64,000 nucleotides of DNA from Endomychus coccineus. Taxonomy: Eukaryota > Arthropoda > Insecta > Coleoptera > Endomychidae. Positions 46,013 to 58,900 of this stretch are shown here, piece by piece. How positions within the stretch are numbered: the stretch's first letter is position 1; each line of letters begins with the position of its first letter. Location: assembly GCA_958510875.1 (NCBI GenBank), contig OY294068.1, forward strand, positions 26,950,297-27,014,296. Direction: 5' to 3'. The notes under the pieces are model-generated. The model saw nothing but the letters and a program-made list of their open reading frames with translations. It had not been told where the DNA came from and ran no database searches. The position numbers were made by a program, and so were the translations under genes.

Positions 46013-48130
46013 TAACAACATAATTTGTATATTTTATGTATTTTTGTTTTAACCGATTGTAATTAGTCTCGATATTTAATTGTATTTATATGTATATTCT
46101 ACGTATTTCTTTTTTAACACGTTGAATTCCAACATCAAAAAATTTAGCTTATTTTCACACCGAAATCCTGAAAATTATCTTGGCAGTCAGCGTGTTAAGT
46201 CATTTCTATTGTTTTTGATGTTTAATTGTATTTATATGTATATTTTATATATTTCTGTTTTAACTCTGTTGTTGAATAAAAACTATTGGTAAAAACTATC
46301 GACTCTCATTTCCTACTTAAATTGTTAGGAAACAAAATTTGCAGTTATGTGCTGTGTAGCTTGATTCGAATTTCCCTCCAAAGCATCATTTAGTAGGCTT
46401 CCATTCCGCGGGCGGCGCTCTTATCGCGGTTTCGGTACCTAACACGGAACATTTCATTCTACGGAGTAGAGTTATCTATGGAGTAGGTGGTGAAGAACTC
46501 TCATTTTTCTAAAAAAATATAAAAAAATAAGAGTAATTAACTAATCTATTAATAATAAAAATTAGTTTTTATGAAACCAACCGTCGGTGACCCCACGCGC
46601 AAGGTTTAGAAAATAGGCTTAATTTAACATCAGGAGCAGACCCCGCCCATACTTTATAAAGCGACCTATAGGAGTGAGACTATACGCAATAACGGTCCGT
46701 GAAGATTCGTTTTAATACCACGTGGTTTCCCCCTGATTCGGGTAAAAAGTTTCACTGAAATAACTTAGCTAACCATTCTTCCTGCTGGCATAGGAGTCGG
46801 TGCCAGGATACGAGATATCAAGTTACGCGACAAGTCGTCGCTGGACCTGCGTAACATCTCGTACGTTCTAACAAGATTTAATAATTTATATACCTTTATT
46901 TCTAATTAATTTGAATTACTTCAGAGGACCCAAAAGTAATAATTTCTCGGATTATTACACCACGGAATTTGTGCTATGTCTTTAATCTGCAAGCGTTGAT
47001 CGCCTTGTACGAGATCCCCCCAAGGGCAATTTTGTCGTCCTTCTTGTTCTAGCGTCATCTTCCAAGGATTCCATTCCCATTCGAAACCGTTTTGACCAAT
47101 CTTATGTCACCCCATCTAGACGATCGTTGATGGTTTGAGGAGAAACCCCGTTTCAAGTAACACATTTAGAAACAGCTCCAAGCCTAACAAGACTTAAACT
47201 TGTGCGTTAACATGTTGACCAGCATCGATACCTGGATCTATGACAGGCCCGGAAATTTTTTGCGTTGTCCTCAAATATACTATATATAAATAAATAAATG
47301 GGTGTGAACAATTCATTGTTCAAACAATACTTCATTAAAATTCTTCTGAAAAAGAAATCTTCGAATACAAACACGTCACGTTCATTACAAACATTTTATT
47401 CAATTGATAAAATATATACAACAAATACCAAAACAAATTTTTACACAATAAAAATAAATTTATTATTTTGATGTAACTTTCTGCATAAATATGTTAGTAT
47501 TAACTACAGGTCTATATATTTCTAGCTAAACTTCATTAACATTTCAACTTAAATTTTGCATGAGGAACCGATTAAGTTTTAATTTTCATTAATTTTAGGC
47601 TATGCTTTTATTCATATGGGAAGAAATATTATTAAAACAATTCAAATAATATTAATACGTTATCAAACAAATGACTTTTCAATCAGAAATTGAGTTAATG
47701 TGGTCGAAGTGAGTATTAAACTTGGTTGTTGAATTTGGAGAAAAATAGGCAGATACCTATATATGTGCAAGAGAATTGAAAATTGGTATATTCACCTAAC
47801 ATATGTATTTATTTGACTCTTTCAATGTCTGTGACTTATTATCGTCTGCGTATATTCTGGTATAATGATGGCAACAGATGATATTCAAAAACCTCAAGGA
47901 CTTCTTTAATCTTTAAATAATAACGTCTGTTCAAATGCGTTAAATTTTCAAAATGGGCTACGGCGATCGATTTTGCCACCAATAGGATCACGTAACTTCT
48001 TGTAATTACTGTAAGCTGTGATGGGTTTTCACAAATAATGATGAACGTTTTTTCAAAGTATCTCTGCTCTTCAATCTACCAAATATGGCTAACTAAGCTT
48101 TCGTACTCGGAAATGGCGCTACATTCTAAA
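46013..48130. other. Intergenic; possible solo LTR at 46390-46990
   Basis: 46390-46990 is GC-richer, with a TTTATAAAG box at 46651, TCCGTGAAGATTCG, and a purine/pyrimidine layout reminiscent of an LTR. I could not find matching TG...CA ends or a target duplication. 46990-47270 is also GC-richer. The remainder is AT-rich and empty. Confidence 0.25.
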
Positions 48131-48135
48131 TTCAA

Positions 48136-49030
48136 TTGTCAAACTATAAAAGAGTTCAAAGTGTGGATAATACTATAAATAAGAAACAATCACCCTTATC
48201 TATTCGAAATACAATTTTAAAAACAAAAAGGAAACTGGAGCATAGTCAATTAATAAAATTAGAGCCACTGAAAAACCATTTAGGCAAGACCTTTGATAAA
48301 GTTTCCGAAATCGATAAATCCGGGATTTACAAAAGCGATTTTGAGTCATGTTCAAAATGCTATGTAGGCCAAACTAGGAGAAATATTCAATTGTGGAAGC
48401 CGTTACTTTGTGATAGTTTATCATTTTAACGAAATAATGAATAAAACTACTTTGTTTTACTATCACTGATATTTAATATAGTCGTTGCTATAGTTTCAAC
48501 ACTAAACGTGTCATCTTCAGACGAAAAATGAATTTAACAAATATTATATCTACTATATATAGGTTGAAGAAGGATTACAAACAAATTTTATGGCTATAGG
48601 AAATAGTTCTAGGAAAAACCAGAGAGGGATAAGGTGATTAGGTAGTTCCGTGAGGACCTTAGTGGTGGAATATTTTAAAGAGGTGTTAAGAGTATTTTGC
48701 CCACGGAAAGAAAATTAATGGTGAAAAATCAGCCGAACATATTTTAAATACATGTCACACCATTTCTCAAGAAAGCTTATCACTTGTAAAACACATTACG
48801 GACAAATATCTAGGTAATTTGGAAGGAACGGAAATGTATAAGCGAAAAAGCGATTCACTAACTTCAGATTTATCTCCAGCTGGGGGTACCTTGTGCATTA
48901 TTAATCCCAAATAGTATTTTAACTTGGACATATTGAATTCTAATTTACTTTTGATAATGGTTACTTGGTAGCTGAAAGGTCATCAGTAACTTAACTGTAT
49001 TTTATTGGATACGGCTGATTGTTTATTATC
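48136..49030 (+). mobile_element. PLE fragment with GIY-YIG start and terminal sequence
   Basis: The frame 48136-48429 reads IRNTILKTKRKLEHSQLIKL and EIDKSGIYKSDFESCSKCYV, then GQTRRN before breaking. It has a typical GIY...YVGQTRR core but with an altered KSDFES linker. 48690-49030 repeats the PLE terminal region seen at 30380-30725 in inverse, with a hammerhead-like UGAUAAUGGUUAC / GUAGCUGAAAG. Confidence 0.5.
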
Positions 49031-49192
49031 TACAAGACATGCTTTGCTTTAGCTTTGTTTTCATTAATGAAATTATAGATTATGGGGTACCCCATTTTTA
49101 AAATCTACTCTCAATAAGTTTAGGCCTCTATCTCGCCTCGGTAATAATTCATCATCGAATTCACTGCATTTAAGATTTTCCTTCGGATCAAT

Positions 49193-49501
49193 TCATATAA
49201 CAGCAAAAGGTGGATTTTCAGGTAAGTCTTGGTTCTGTGAAAAACGTTTCAAAATCCCATAAATGGAGCTGTAAACAAAAATGTTGACAACGCTTTGGAT
49301 GATTAAAATCGCCCTCCAAAATGAAATGTTGGGAATATCTCGTGTTATATTGACGATAAAATACATAATGACAATAAAAAAGCAAAGGAATTTTCTACGA
49401 TGAAGCTCGACGTTAACTATTATTTTAATAATTCCCATTGAATAAAATGTATTCAAACAGTGAAAAGAAGCGACATTGTGATACGCGTTATCACAGACAT
49501 A
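49193..49501 (-). CDS. Possible terminal exon of a multi-pass membrane protein
   Basis: An open frame of 102 codons follows an acceptor-like TTACTTGTAG and ends in TGA. It has two hydrophobic helices: one around KFLCFFIVIMYFIVNI, and a second in AILIIQSVVNIFVYSSIYG. The second is reminiscent of the TM7 of a seven-helix receptor, followed by a short basic tail. I could not find an upstream exon, and the polypyrimidine tract is weak. It may be a decayed or chance frame. Confidence 0.28.
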   Translation of the reverse strand, partial: YVCDNAYHNVASFHCLNTFYSMGIIKIIVNVELHRRKFLCFFIVIMYFIVNITRDIPNISFWRAILIIQSVVNIFVYSSIYGILKRFSQNQDLPENPPFAVI

Positions 49502-51640
49502 CTACAAGTAACACCCCTCTTCTGGTGCTTCATATAATAATGCTCTTTATATGATGTCCAAGCATGAGATATGCACTTTTATTATTTACCAAAAGTTATT
49601 CCATGAAAAACTTTCAAATTGTGAATATTACTTCTGAAAATTACAGCACGTGCCTCCTGTCACAAAATTTTTGCAGAAGTACCTACCGAGAACTATATGT
49701 TGTTCTGCTTCAGAATCATCACCTTTTCTATTATACTACCCTTATTTAATATGTACTGATCAGTATCTTGAGAGGAAATACGTGTGCTTTTAGCGGGGTT
49801 GAAATTTTGTATCCATACTTCTCTTCAAGGTTTTTCTTATGGTATCATCAGATGCCTTAAGGTGGGGTTACTTTACATGCAGGGGTAACTTTGTTCCCTT
49901 TTGAATAAATTTGGAAAAATCTACCAGGCTCCTACGCTGTTGATATTTTAGTGTAGAAAAAGGGCCAATCCACTCCAGACAGTTCACGTGGTTCTCAGTA
50001 GCTTCTTGGTCCTGAATGGTGTAGTGTCGTGTGTGCGAATTTCTCGAGTAAGTAACCACGTGCATTAGTGATTAATTATAACAACCAACTGCTAAAGTCT
50101 GTGGGATAGTGAAAATTGGAGCAAAGGCTTTGAGAGCCTATTTTCCTTAAATTACATTCTTAATCTAACAACTTGACTAAATACAAAGAATACTTAGTTT
50201 TTTGTACCAAATAAAAATAAATATGGCCGCATGTACTTTTGGGGGAAATTTTGCCACTGTAATTTCTGTAGATAATTGAGATGAATTTTTGTTTTTGGAT
50301 CAAAATGATTAAAAAATACAAGCACCAATTAGGTTCTCGATGGTACAGAGATCATACTGAACAAGAACTACAACTTGCTGTTCGCACTGTTCAAGCTTGT
50401 CCTATACAAGAAGAACCGAAAAATTTAATATTAACTATAATAAAAAATGTGTTGGTGCGTCAACTATTAGGATGTTACTGTATTTTTCATATGCCTTCCA
50501 AAAGAAAACAACAAAAAATATATTAGCAATTTTGTTGCAGGCGTTTGTGCTAGAATCACAATAGGCAAAGTAAGCTCCTACATGGCACATAGACTCCTTT
50601 GTAATGAGTTTATAAATAAAAAAGAGGGGTAACTTTGCCCACAAATTTTAAAAAAATTGTTCCGTTGGTAAAACATATTTTTTTCACTCAAACATGATCT
50701 CTAAAACAGTTTTATAATATTGTATGTTAATAACAATTTGCTACACTTCATCATAATATATTTCAAAAGTGTTGCAAAGTACGGTGTATAGTCTGTCAGT
50801 TTTCCCTTCAACTCTGTCAATGTAAAATGTTTTAAATGAAAGAATAAATAATATCCATTGCAGTCAGTACATTTTCACAAAGTCTCCTTGAAACTGTCGA
50901 ATTAAATATGGTAAAACAAATTTGACGATATTTAGCTTCAGTTGCAACTCTGCATCAAACACTTCATCTCCACTTTTTCTGGCTTGTGCTGTAATATCAT
51001 CCTTTAACCTGTAGTTTTAAACAAGACAAATTATTTAACTGATTACCTAGCCACGTGAATTTTTCAAAATATTGTTTATAAGCTTTTTTTATAATAAAAT
51101 TGATCCCTCTTAGAAAGCTGATGGCTACAAATATATTTTTCCCGGGTATAACTGAGTATATTTAAACTGACCACCTTTTTCGTATAGAATTTCTTCAGCT
51201 TTTCATTGCTTTTATGTATTTTTATTATGGAGATATTAACGAAACTCCATTCTGAGGCCGATGGCATCCCTTTAAAACGTTGGCAACACTTATGCCCAAA
51301 CTTCTATATAGGGTACTTTCAAGACGTTATTCACAACACCAAAACTCACCTGTTAATCCATCATTTGCCTTTTCACATAAATTGGTCCGGAGATTTGACC
51401 TATTTTTGGCTAAATGCAATAGACTATACATGTTGCCTCATGACCAAACATTAACTCAACACCTTGTAGGGATTGTAATACTATTAGGTATACTTAAAAA
51501 CATTTCAGGTTCCTCTAGATGATGATTATGTAATAGTGGGGACACTTTTTATCATATCATTTTATGAAAAAGATGTACCACTTCAAACTCATACACTTGA
51601 CGCATAGCTGTTACGAACATAATCTGCCATGGAGTTCGCA
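49502..51640. other. Intergenic; a psq-type HTH relic at 50281-50420
   Basis: The frame at 50281 reads MIKKYKHQLGSRWYRDHTEQ, then ELQLAVRTVQ, like the Psq helix-turn-helix of pogo-type transposases. The surrounding 49860-50640 has GGGGTAACTTTG motifs near both ends. It is probably a decayed pogo-like element. 50700-51640 is the 3' flank of the ENTREP-like gene. Confidence 0.35.
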
Positions 51641-51644
51641 AAAT

Positions 51645-52977
51645 TTACGACGGCAAATCACATTCCTCAGTCTTCTTAATTTCCGTGGGCTTATCTGAAC
51701 CACTTTGCCATCCAGAATCTATGGTCCCGTCGCTGTTACAACTTTGACCCTGAATTTCGTCTTCCCCTGCACTCGCTTCTCCATACAACAAGCCCCCAGA
51801 GTTCGCCCCCAAATTTTGAATCAAGTTCGAAATATTGGAACCCACAATTTTCCTGCATGGAACCAAATTCAAGGACTTTATCCCTACATTTTTCGATCCC
51901 GCATTATAATTGAAGTTATTGATATTCTGATTGTAATAATTCTGACCGAAATTACTGAGGCCTGATATTGTATTCGTCAAGTTGCTGGGGGATGGACGGA
52001 AATCTTCTTTGTCTTGTATCACTTCATACTGAGCGTCTGGAGCTAAGAACTGATCTACCTTCGTGAAACCTCTGGCGTTGGATGTTTCTGGAAAGTAATT
52101 ACCACAACAATCTACCGGGGAAATACCATCGTCGGTCGTTTCGGTTAATGGGGTTTGGGCACCACTGCACAAACTGTTTTGAGATAGGTCTTTGGAAAGT
52201 AACTGTAAGCATGATTCACTTGGGAAAACTAAATCATCGGAGTTGGGCAAAGGAATGGGCATTCGACTTCTGGTGGACATTTGTCGATTGCCAATACGAT
52301 GAGCTAAATAATCTTCGTCCTCTGCAACAGTGGAAGATGAGATGTTTTCTTGAAAACTCTGAATCAACTGATTATTATCAATGCGCGGTGATTGGGATGC
52401 CAGCGCTTCATCGTACAGAGATGAATCTTGTCCATCATTTCGCACGGATATGTTACAACAACTGCTTACATCTGCGAAATATACCTCTGATTCAGCCATG
52501 TCAGGTTTTTGGGGACTGGTTTCTTGTTTCTGGAAGGCTGCATTCTCAACACCCTGTAATCTAGGAAGAAAGCGACATCTCTGTATATCATTCTTCGTTT
52601 TATCTGCGTCCGTAGGTTCTTGGTAACCGTGTTCGTCACCTGATATTTTCGCTTCACCTTGATTAGTTTGCATAAAGATATTCTGAACGTTGACTTTGTT
52701 GGATGAGGCTTGATAAATTGATTTTACTGATGCCATGTCAGTTCTTTTCTTCATTTTTCTCACAGGCAGAGTATGTGAGATCCGTTCTAGACAACTAGAT
52801 GTATCCGTGCTTTCGCTGGTATCATTACTTTGATGAATTTCTGTTTCCGTGGTGTTCTCGTAATTCTCTTTGTTGTTTGAGAATGGTCTCGTTCTTCGCC
52901 CATTCCAAAATTGATTGTCCGAACTCATCTGACAATGCGATTCGTGGCCGTGCATGTGGTGATGAACATGTTGATAC
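51645..52977 (-). CDS. ENTREP-like exon 8 (long tail, stop)
   Basis: The acceptor is TCTCGTTCTAG. The exon has 444 codons including the TAA at 51647-51645. The tail is low-complexity, His-rich at the start (HVHHHMHGHESH), then Ser/Thr/Asn-rich with conserved-looking islands (SEVYFADVSSCC, FTKVDQFLAPDAQYEV). The end is SGWQSGSDKPTEIKKTEEC. The long plus-strand open frames here are its antisense shadows. Confidence 0.8.
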
Positions 52978-55900
52978 CTAGAACGAGAACAGTACATTAG
53001 TGATTTCCTTAATGCCATGAACCTCGAACCCCTTAAACTTGTATCATTCTACTTTGAAATAAACAATAAGTTCACAATGTTATAACATTATAACACTATA
53101 AGTAAGAAGCAATCACCTTTATTTTCTAATGTTTTTAGTGGATAAAGATCATTCTTTCTTATCCATATTTATTGGACTACTCTGAAATATTCTTGAATAT
53201 TTTGGTCCAGAATCAAGTAATTGGAAAACCGGTATTGATAGTATCCTGTGAGGAGTCCTGCCACCAGTTTTAACCCTCTTTTGCTAGTAGAGAGAAGGGT
53301 TTTCGAGCGTTTGGGCGAGAACTGCGCGACATGGAGCTTCGCATGCCAAATACCGGGTGCACTGCGCCAAACCTGAAGCCAATGTCTATGCAGTAGCTGA
53401 GGGCGTGGAGCCCGAGGTGGCTAGGAGTGCCTAGGGAACCCCGATTTACCAATCCATCGGCCAATTCGTTTCTTTTTACGCCAGAGTGGACAGGTACCCA
53501 TACTAGCTGAAGTTCTGGCTAACTCAACCAAGGTCTGCCTGCACTGCAAAACAAGCCTCGAAGCTACTACGGGCGCAAAGTACGCCCAGGACCACTCGGG
53601 TGTCAGTGCAGATATTTAACCGCCTACCTCGGCCTGGAAAACGATTACGTGAGCGCCTACGGGAACTGCAAGCTCCATTCTGGGTGTGCACGAGTAGACT
53701 CTGGCTCCGCTAGACTCTCCAGTCTTGGAGTCCTTGTTCACCCAGTCAGTCCTCTGACTCATGAGAACGTCAGCTGTTTGGAACCGGATAGCAGGCGCTA
53801 TCGCATCCTGCTTCAGTCGGAGGATCGGGCAGCTTTCAGCAGCCCAATCCCATATTTTGATATGATCACAAAGCACGAACGCAGTGACCCACCAGAGCCC
53901 TAGTGAGGGCGGTCATCATAACCCCCGTTATCCCCACGCAGGCGATTCCAAAGCCAGGTTGTACAGAACCGTTTCCGTCGCCGACCACCACACAACGGCT
54001 TGTGTAGTTTACAATTGGGCGGATCATGACCATTTAGATCCATTGCAGAACCCGTGGTCGTAGACCCCATGTGCTTACGAAGGCCCTCCTGCATGCCCAT
54101 AAGGATGCAACAGGTTTCCAGATGAATTTTCCAGCTCAGTTTAATTTTGGGGATAACTCCAATGTACTTTACTTAGCCTTTCAGGTGCAAGGTTCTCCCC
54201 AACAGACGAATCTCTGGTAGGGGTCCTAGTTTCCATTTTATCATGGAAATAAGAGGACATATATTGATAGAACAAGGTATCCTCCGGGCAGCTTCCGTCG
54301 AGTGAACTTGTGTGGATGGCGAGTTCACTCGTGGACACTCAACTGCTAGTTACCCTAGGCGCAAACACCATCATTTTCCAGGCCAAGATCTGGATTATCC
54401 AAACCTAGTCGTCGGAGAAATTGAAATTAAACTCCGGAGATATAGGTGAATTTATATCTGCACCGATAGCCGAACAGCGGTAGAAACGCTTCGCACTCAT
54501 CTAACGGCTTCTAGGCTTGTTTTGGATTGGAGGGATGCCCTGATTGAATTACCCAGTGTGAACAAACTTCAGCTAGTCTGAGTACCCGCTCAATCTGGCA
54601 TGAAAGGGAATGCAGTTGCAGATGATTTATCCAAAGGGGGTTCCCAGGGAATTCCTGGTCCGATTCAACGATCGGAATCTCATCGACCACTGGGCTCCGC
54701 GTCCCCCAAACCGCTACTGGAAAGGCAGTAGTCAACTGAGTAGTTTGATGCTGCTGGTATGAGGCTGATGATGCTCCACATTGAGGAGTTCTTGCCCAAA
54801 GGCTCGAAAACCCATCTCTACATGAGCATGAAGAACTGGTGACAGGACTTCCTACAGGCCACTCTCTCCTGAACAGATATCTGCACTTACTGGAAATTGT
54901 TGATGACCCAGATTGTAGTAAACGCGGAGAGGGGCCGAAATTGCTCCTTACATCCAAGTAGAATGCCCAGTAGTAGCTTGTCTTAAACTGTAACACGTCG
55001 GCAGAGCGTAAATGTCGCCTGAGGCCATAAAAAATATCAGTTCAAGCAGCAGTTTCTACTGGACTGAATCTATCCCAAGGAGCGCACAATGAACCCAAAC
55101 TCGAGGTATAAGTGCACTGGGCTTCTTCACTTCCATTTTGATTGATTGATTAAATATTGTATATCTTTAGAAAGTGTGAGTAGTTTGTTTTAGTTATTTC
55201 TTCAGAAATAAGTAGGTGATCTTATCCTAGAAAAATTTTGAACCAATTTCCATAGAAAAATAGCTATGTGAATGTCTTTCAAGTTCGGTTTTTCAATGGA
55301 AACGAAAAATCATTCATGTATATTTGCATGACATACTTTTCTATCATTATAGAATGTGGGTAGTTCAGTTTAGTTACTCGGTTTCGGTTTTGGGTAAATG
55401 AAGTACTGTATCAATTGTCTATTGTATTTGAAGAGTCACATCTCCATCATATTCAGTTTATACATCATTCAGAGGTTGCCATGATATGGTCTAACATTTA
55501 CTAATGTTATTTTTGGTCAAACGTAAATATGTGTTCAATTCCCACAAAAATTGTCAATATATAACTGTTATTGTGATTTTTATGAGAGAAAAACCAAAAC
55601 GCTATTGTGAAAAGTCTTTCATAGTTCATAACAAATATTGAACCAAATTCTATAATTCCTTATCAAACTTTTTTAGAAATTTCTTAGGAACCAAACAATG
55701 TTTACCTAGCAGGCGAATGGAAGAGTCTTCTAGCTGGAGAATTCGGATTAGAATAAGGTGGAGGTGGACCCCAAACATATACCCCACCTGCTGGAGGCCG
55801 ATTATCCAAAACGCTGTAAGAATCTGTAGATCCAGAAACCTGCTCTCGTGGAAACGGTGTCTCATTGGCTGATCTGTTGCTAAAACCATACTGACTATCA

Positions 55901-58900
55901 GCGCTACTTTGGTACGTGAAAGAATTATCTCTGTAACAATGGATGGATTTATTATTTAAAGTTTATTTCATTTTCGCATGGGAAATGTATCCATGCCTTC
56001 AAATTCTGTCGTCATATGAAACTGACCCTTTAAGACAAGACACAGAGGGTGTTGTGACTGAGGAGTCAAGAATCGCACAACTAGAACTGACAACATTTGA
56101 GAAATTCTATTTTTCATATTAATTATTGCACGGTAAATATTTAACATAAGAAAATATTTGCCACAGCTATTTTATCTATAAACCTGACAGAAACTCTATA
56201 CACTATATTTTTCAGTCAATGAACGTAGAATATTTAATGTATTCCGAATTTTTAGAGCAATATATAAAATGAACATTTTCGAGAAATTAAAAATCAATCA
56301 GATAGTAGCTGGTTTTTAAATGATTAAGCATTACGTGCCATTTTTTCATAATATGCCATTCAGATTATTGAGTTAAAATTAATTGAAAGGTTTCATATTG
56401 AATGTCATCTTAGTGTTTATTACTAATGGAGAATGGACCAACTTGAAACTGAAAATCACGCGGCATTATAAGAAAATTCGTGGGAAATAAGTCACGTTAA
56501 TACTTATGTCTATTAGATTAACATCTTTACATTCGTTTCGGTCTCACGATCATCAACAGAAGACGTTTGAAAACTGAACTAGAGCCCGGGATTTCTTAAA
56601 ATAATTGTACTAAGCACTAAGCGTTTTTATCGTATTAATTTTAATTAAAAATCTCGCAAAAACGAATAATTGAACTTGTAATGCAAATTTCTACATACTT
56701 CTTTATATAAAGTTTGAAATTGTATATATGTGAGAAGCTGATACAGATCAGTAATATTAGTACAGCATAGACCTTTCCTATTGTGGTCAGAAATTTTAAA
56801 CACATCTGTTGATCATTGTAAGTTTTGGCGCAAAAGAATTTGGTTTGAGATTATGTATTCTCGTCTCCAAGATATGACGTCTCTTAACTATCGAAAAATT
56901 ACTGTATATCGTTTTTTTATACATATCCTTATATTTTGAACATTAATGTGTTACAATTTCAATTACTCGTGTTTTGTTCACTTATTAATTCTCTGGAATA
57001 CGCTCAATTTCCTAAACAGATCGACCCATAAGCATATTCAATTGTTCTTCTTTCATAGAATTTGTACGTTCGGACTTTCTGAATGAAACAGCTTATTGCG
57101 CAGTTACTGTAAATATGTTGCTTTTTATGTCGGACAGCCAGTGGCGGATACAGGGGCTTTAGTTGATGTGAATTAATTTTCGAACGTCTTCTGATGATGA
57201 TCGTGAGACCGAAACGTACGTAAAGATGAAAATATAATAGACATAAGTGTTATTGTTAGCTATTTTCTAATAATTTACACATACCTAATTCATACCTCGG
57301 TCATGAATCATTATTATATTATGTAGAATCAACTTTGGAATTGCAAATAACTTTATTAGAACACAAAACATTAATGAATGTTTTTTAAACTATAGCTGTA
57401 TATACCCAACGAAATTAGCACCCTGACCTGGGTTACAAGAATACCCTTACAATTTCCCCTTACATTAAACTAGCTTTTGCTCGAGTTGCTTTGATATTAT
57501 GCTGTTTTGACTACCGTAAAAATACTACTTGTAATGATCATCTATTAGAGTAGGTACTCGAATTATAAGAATTTACCTTGGCACTTCTGTTTGACTTGCA
57601 TTGCTCCTGGACCAAGGCAAACGCCGCCAACTCCATCCACTTGCAACTCTAGTTCTGGTCTGGTGATTATCCGGAGGTTGAGGGACGTCTCCTGGATTCG
57701 GAGAATAGAAGTTTCCAATGCGACCAGGGGTCCAAAATCTACGGTTCATAATAAAAGGAATAAACAGATAATATGTTACAATAAGAAGGCTGTGACCAAC
57801 ACAATAATATCAAATTTGATATACCTACCCGAACACATCAATTTAGAAAATATAATAATAATATAACATTTCGGCATCTTAGTTACCATTTTCAATGAAA
57901 CAATAGAACTGAGGACACAGTCCATTAATTCCTTGAGCCACAGAGGAAAGGTAAAACTACTTGGCATTCCTCACAGTTACTAAATGATGGTGGGTCATAG
58001 ACACAATAGACCAGCAAGTTTATGGTGGATATCATATACTGTTGATTTCTGTCGCTGGGTAATTGCCATAACCAGTTAGGAGTAGGTTCTAGCTTTATGA
58101 GATTATCCTTAATGTATTTGAGATAAACACGTTTGAAACCGTTCAATTCCATATTATCTTAGAAGTTTAAAATTATTAGATGATGTAGGATGACCTGTTT
58201 CAAAAATATGATCTACTAAATAAGTAAATAATAGTTACAATTACCTATCGGTAGAGTGATGAGTGTCCCAAGGGTACACTTGAGGCCCAACAGATAATGG
58301 AGGATATCTACATTCTTCACAACAGCTACAGTAAATAGTGGGCGCTGCTTGTTCTCGAACAGATCCATGAGTACTCCCAGATGCATTTGTATGTTGTTGA
58401 TAAAATGAACGACATCTCAATTCTAGTTGCTCCCAATACATTTTCTTTTTTTCGTGACTATAACATAACGAAACAGAAAGCGGTCAGTTTGGACAGAACT
58501 GGCGTGTGGAATCATCCTTCGGCACCCTATTGAGGGAAGTTAATTGCTTGGTATAGTTATGTGAAGAGACAGGAAGATAACAGGTTAGGACGTATAACAA
58601 CAAGGACAAAATTTCAATCCACAGACAAATTGCCAAACATAATCGGTGGTCAATCAACTTATCATGAAAATATTGAATAATTAGATTTGTGATTTGGATA
58701 TACACACAATGCTAACACAGCTTCCTGATGGTAATAGTTATCTAAACTCACCTCAATAGCTGATACATTAGCATACAAGAAAATATGCAAACTAATATAC
58801 CACTAACAGATATTCCAAACATTGTTCTCAGGCAGGTATATAATTCACCATGAATTACTTCACAATCTGGAGTTGAATCGAATACAAATCTCATACCTGA

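Larger units (their letters stand above)
55931..57576. other. ENTREP-like intron 6
   Basis: 1646 nt. It holds the inverted pair of hammerhead-bearing repeats (56522-56565 and 57185-57228) with PLE-like sequence between them. The rest is AT-rich. Confidence 0.4.

Noticed and set aside
52082..52564. 160-codon plus-strand open frame (and neighbours at 51705 and 52381)
   Set aside because: Antisense to the long exon 8 of the ENTREP-like gene, which has matching splice phase and conserved-looking motifs.
53616..53876. Independent gene on the minus strand
   Set aside because: Its SKTGESSGARVYS and VPVGAHV motifs identify it as the RNase H part of an R1-like non-LTR relic.
54511..54996. 161-codon minus-strand open frame
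   Set aside because: Shadow of the plus-strand R1-like non-LTR relic; no recognisable motif in the minus frame.
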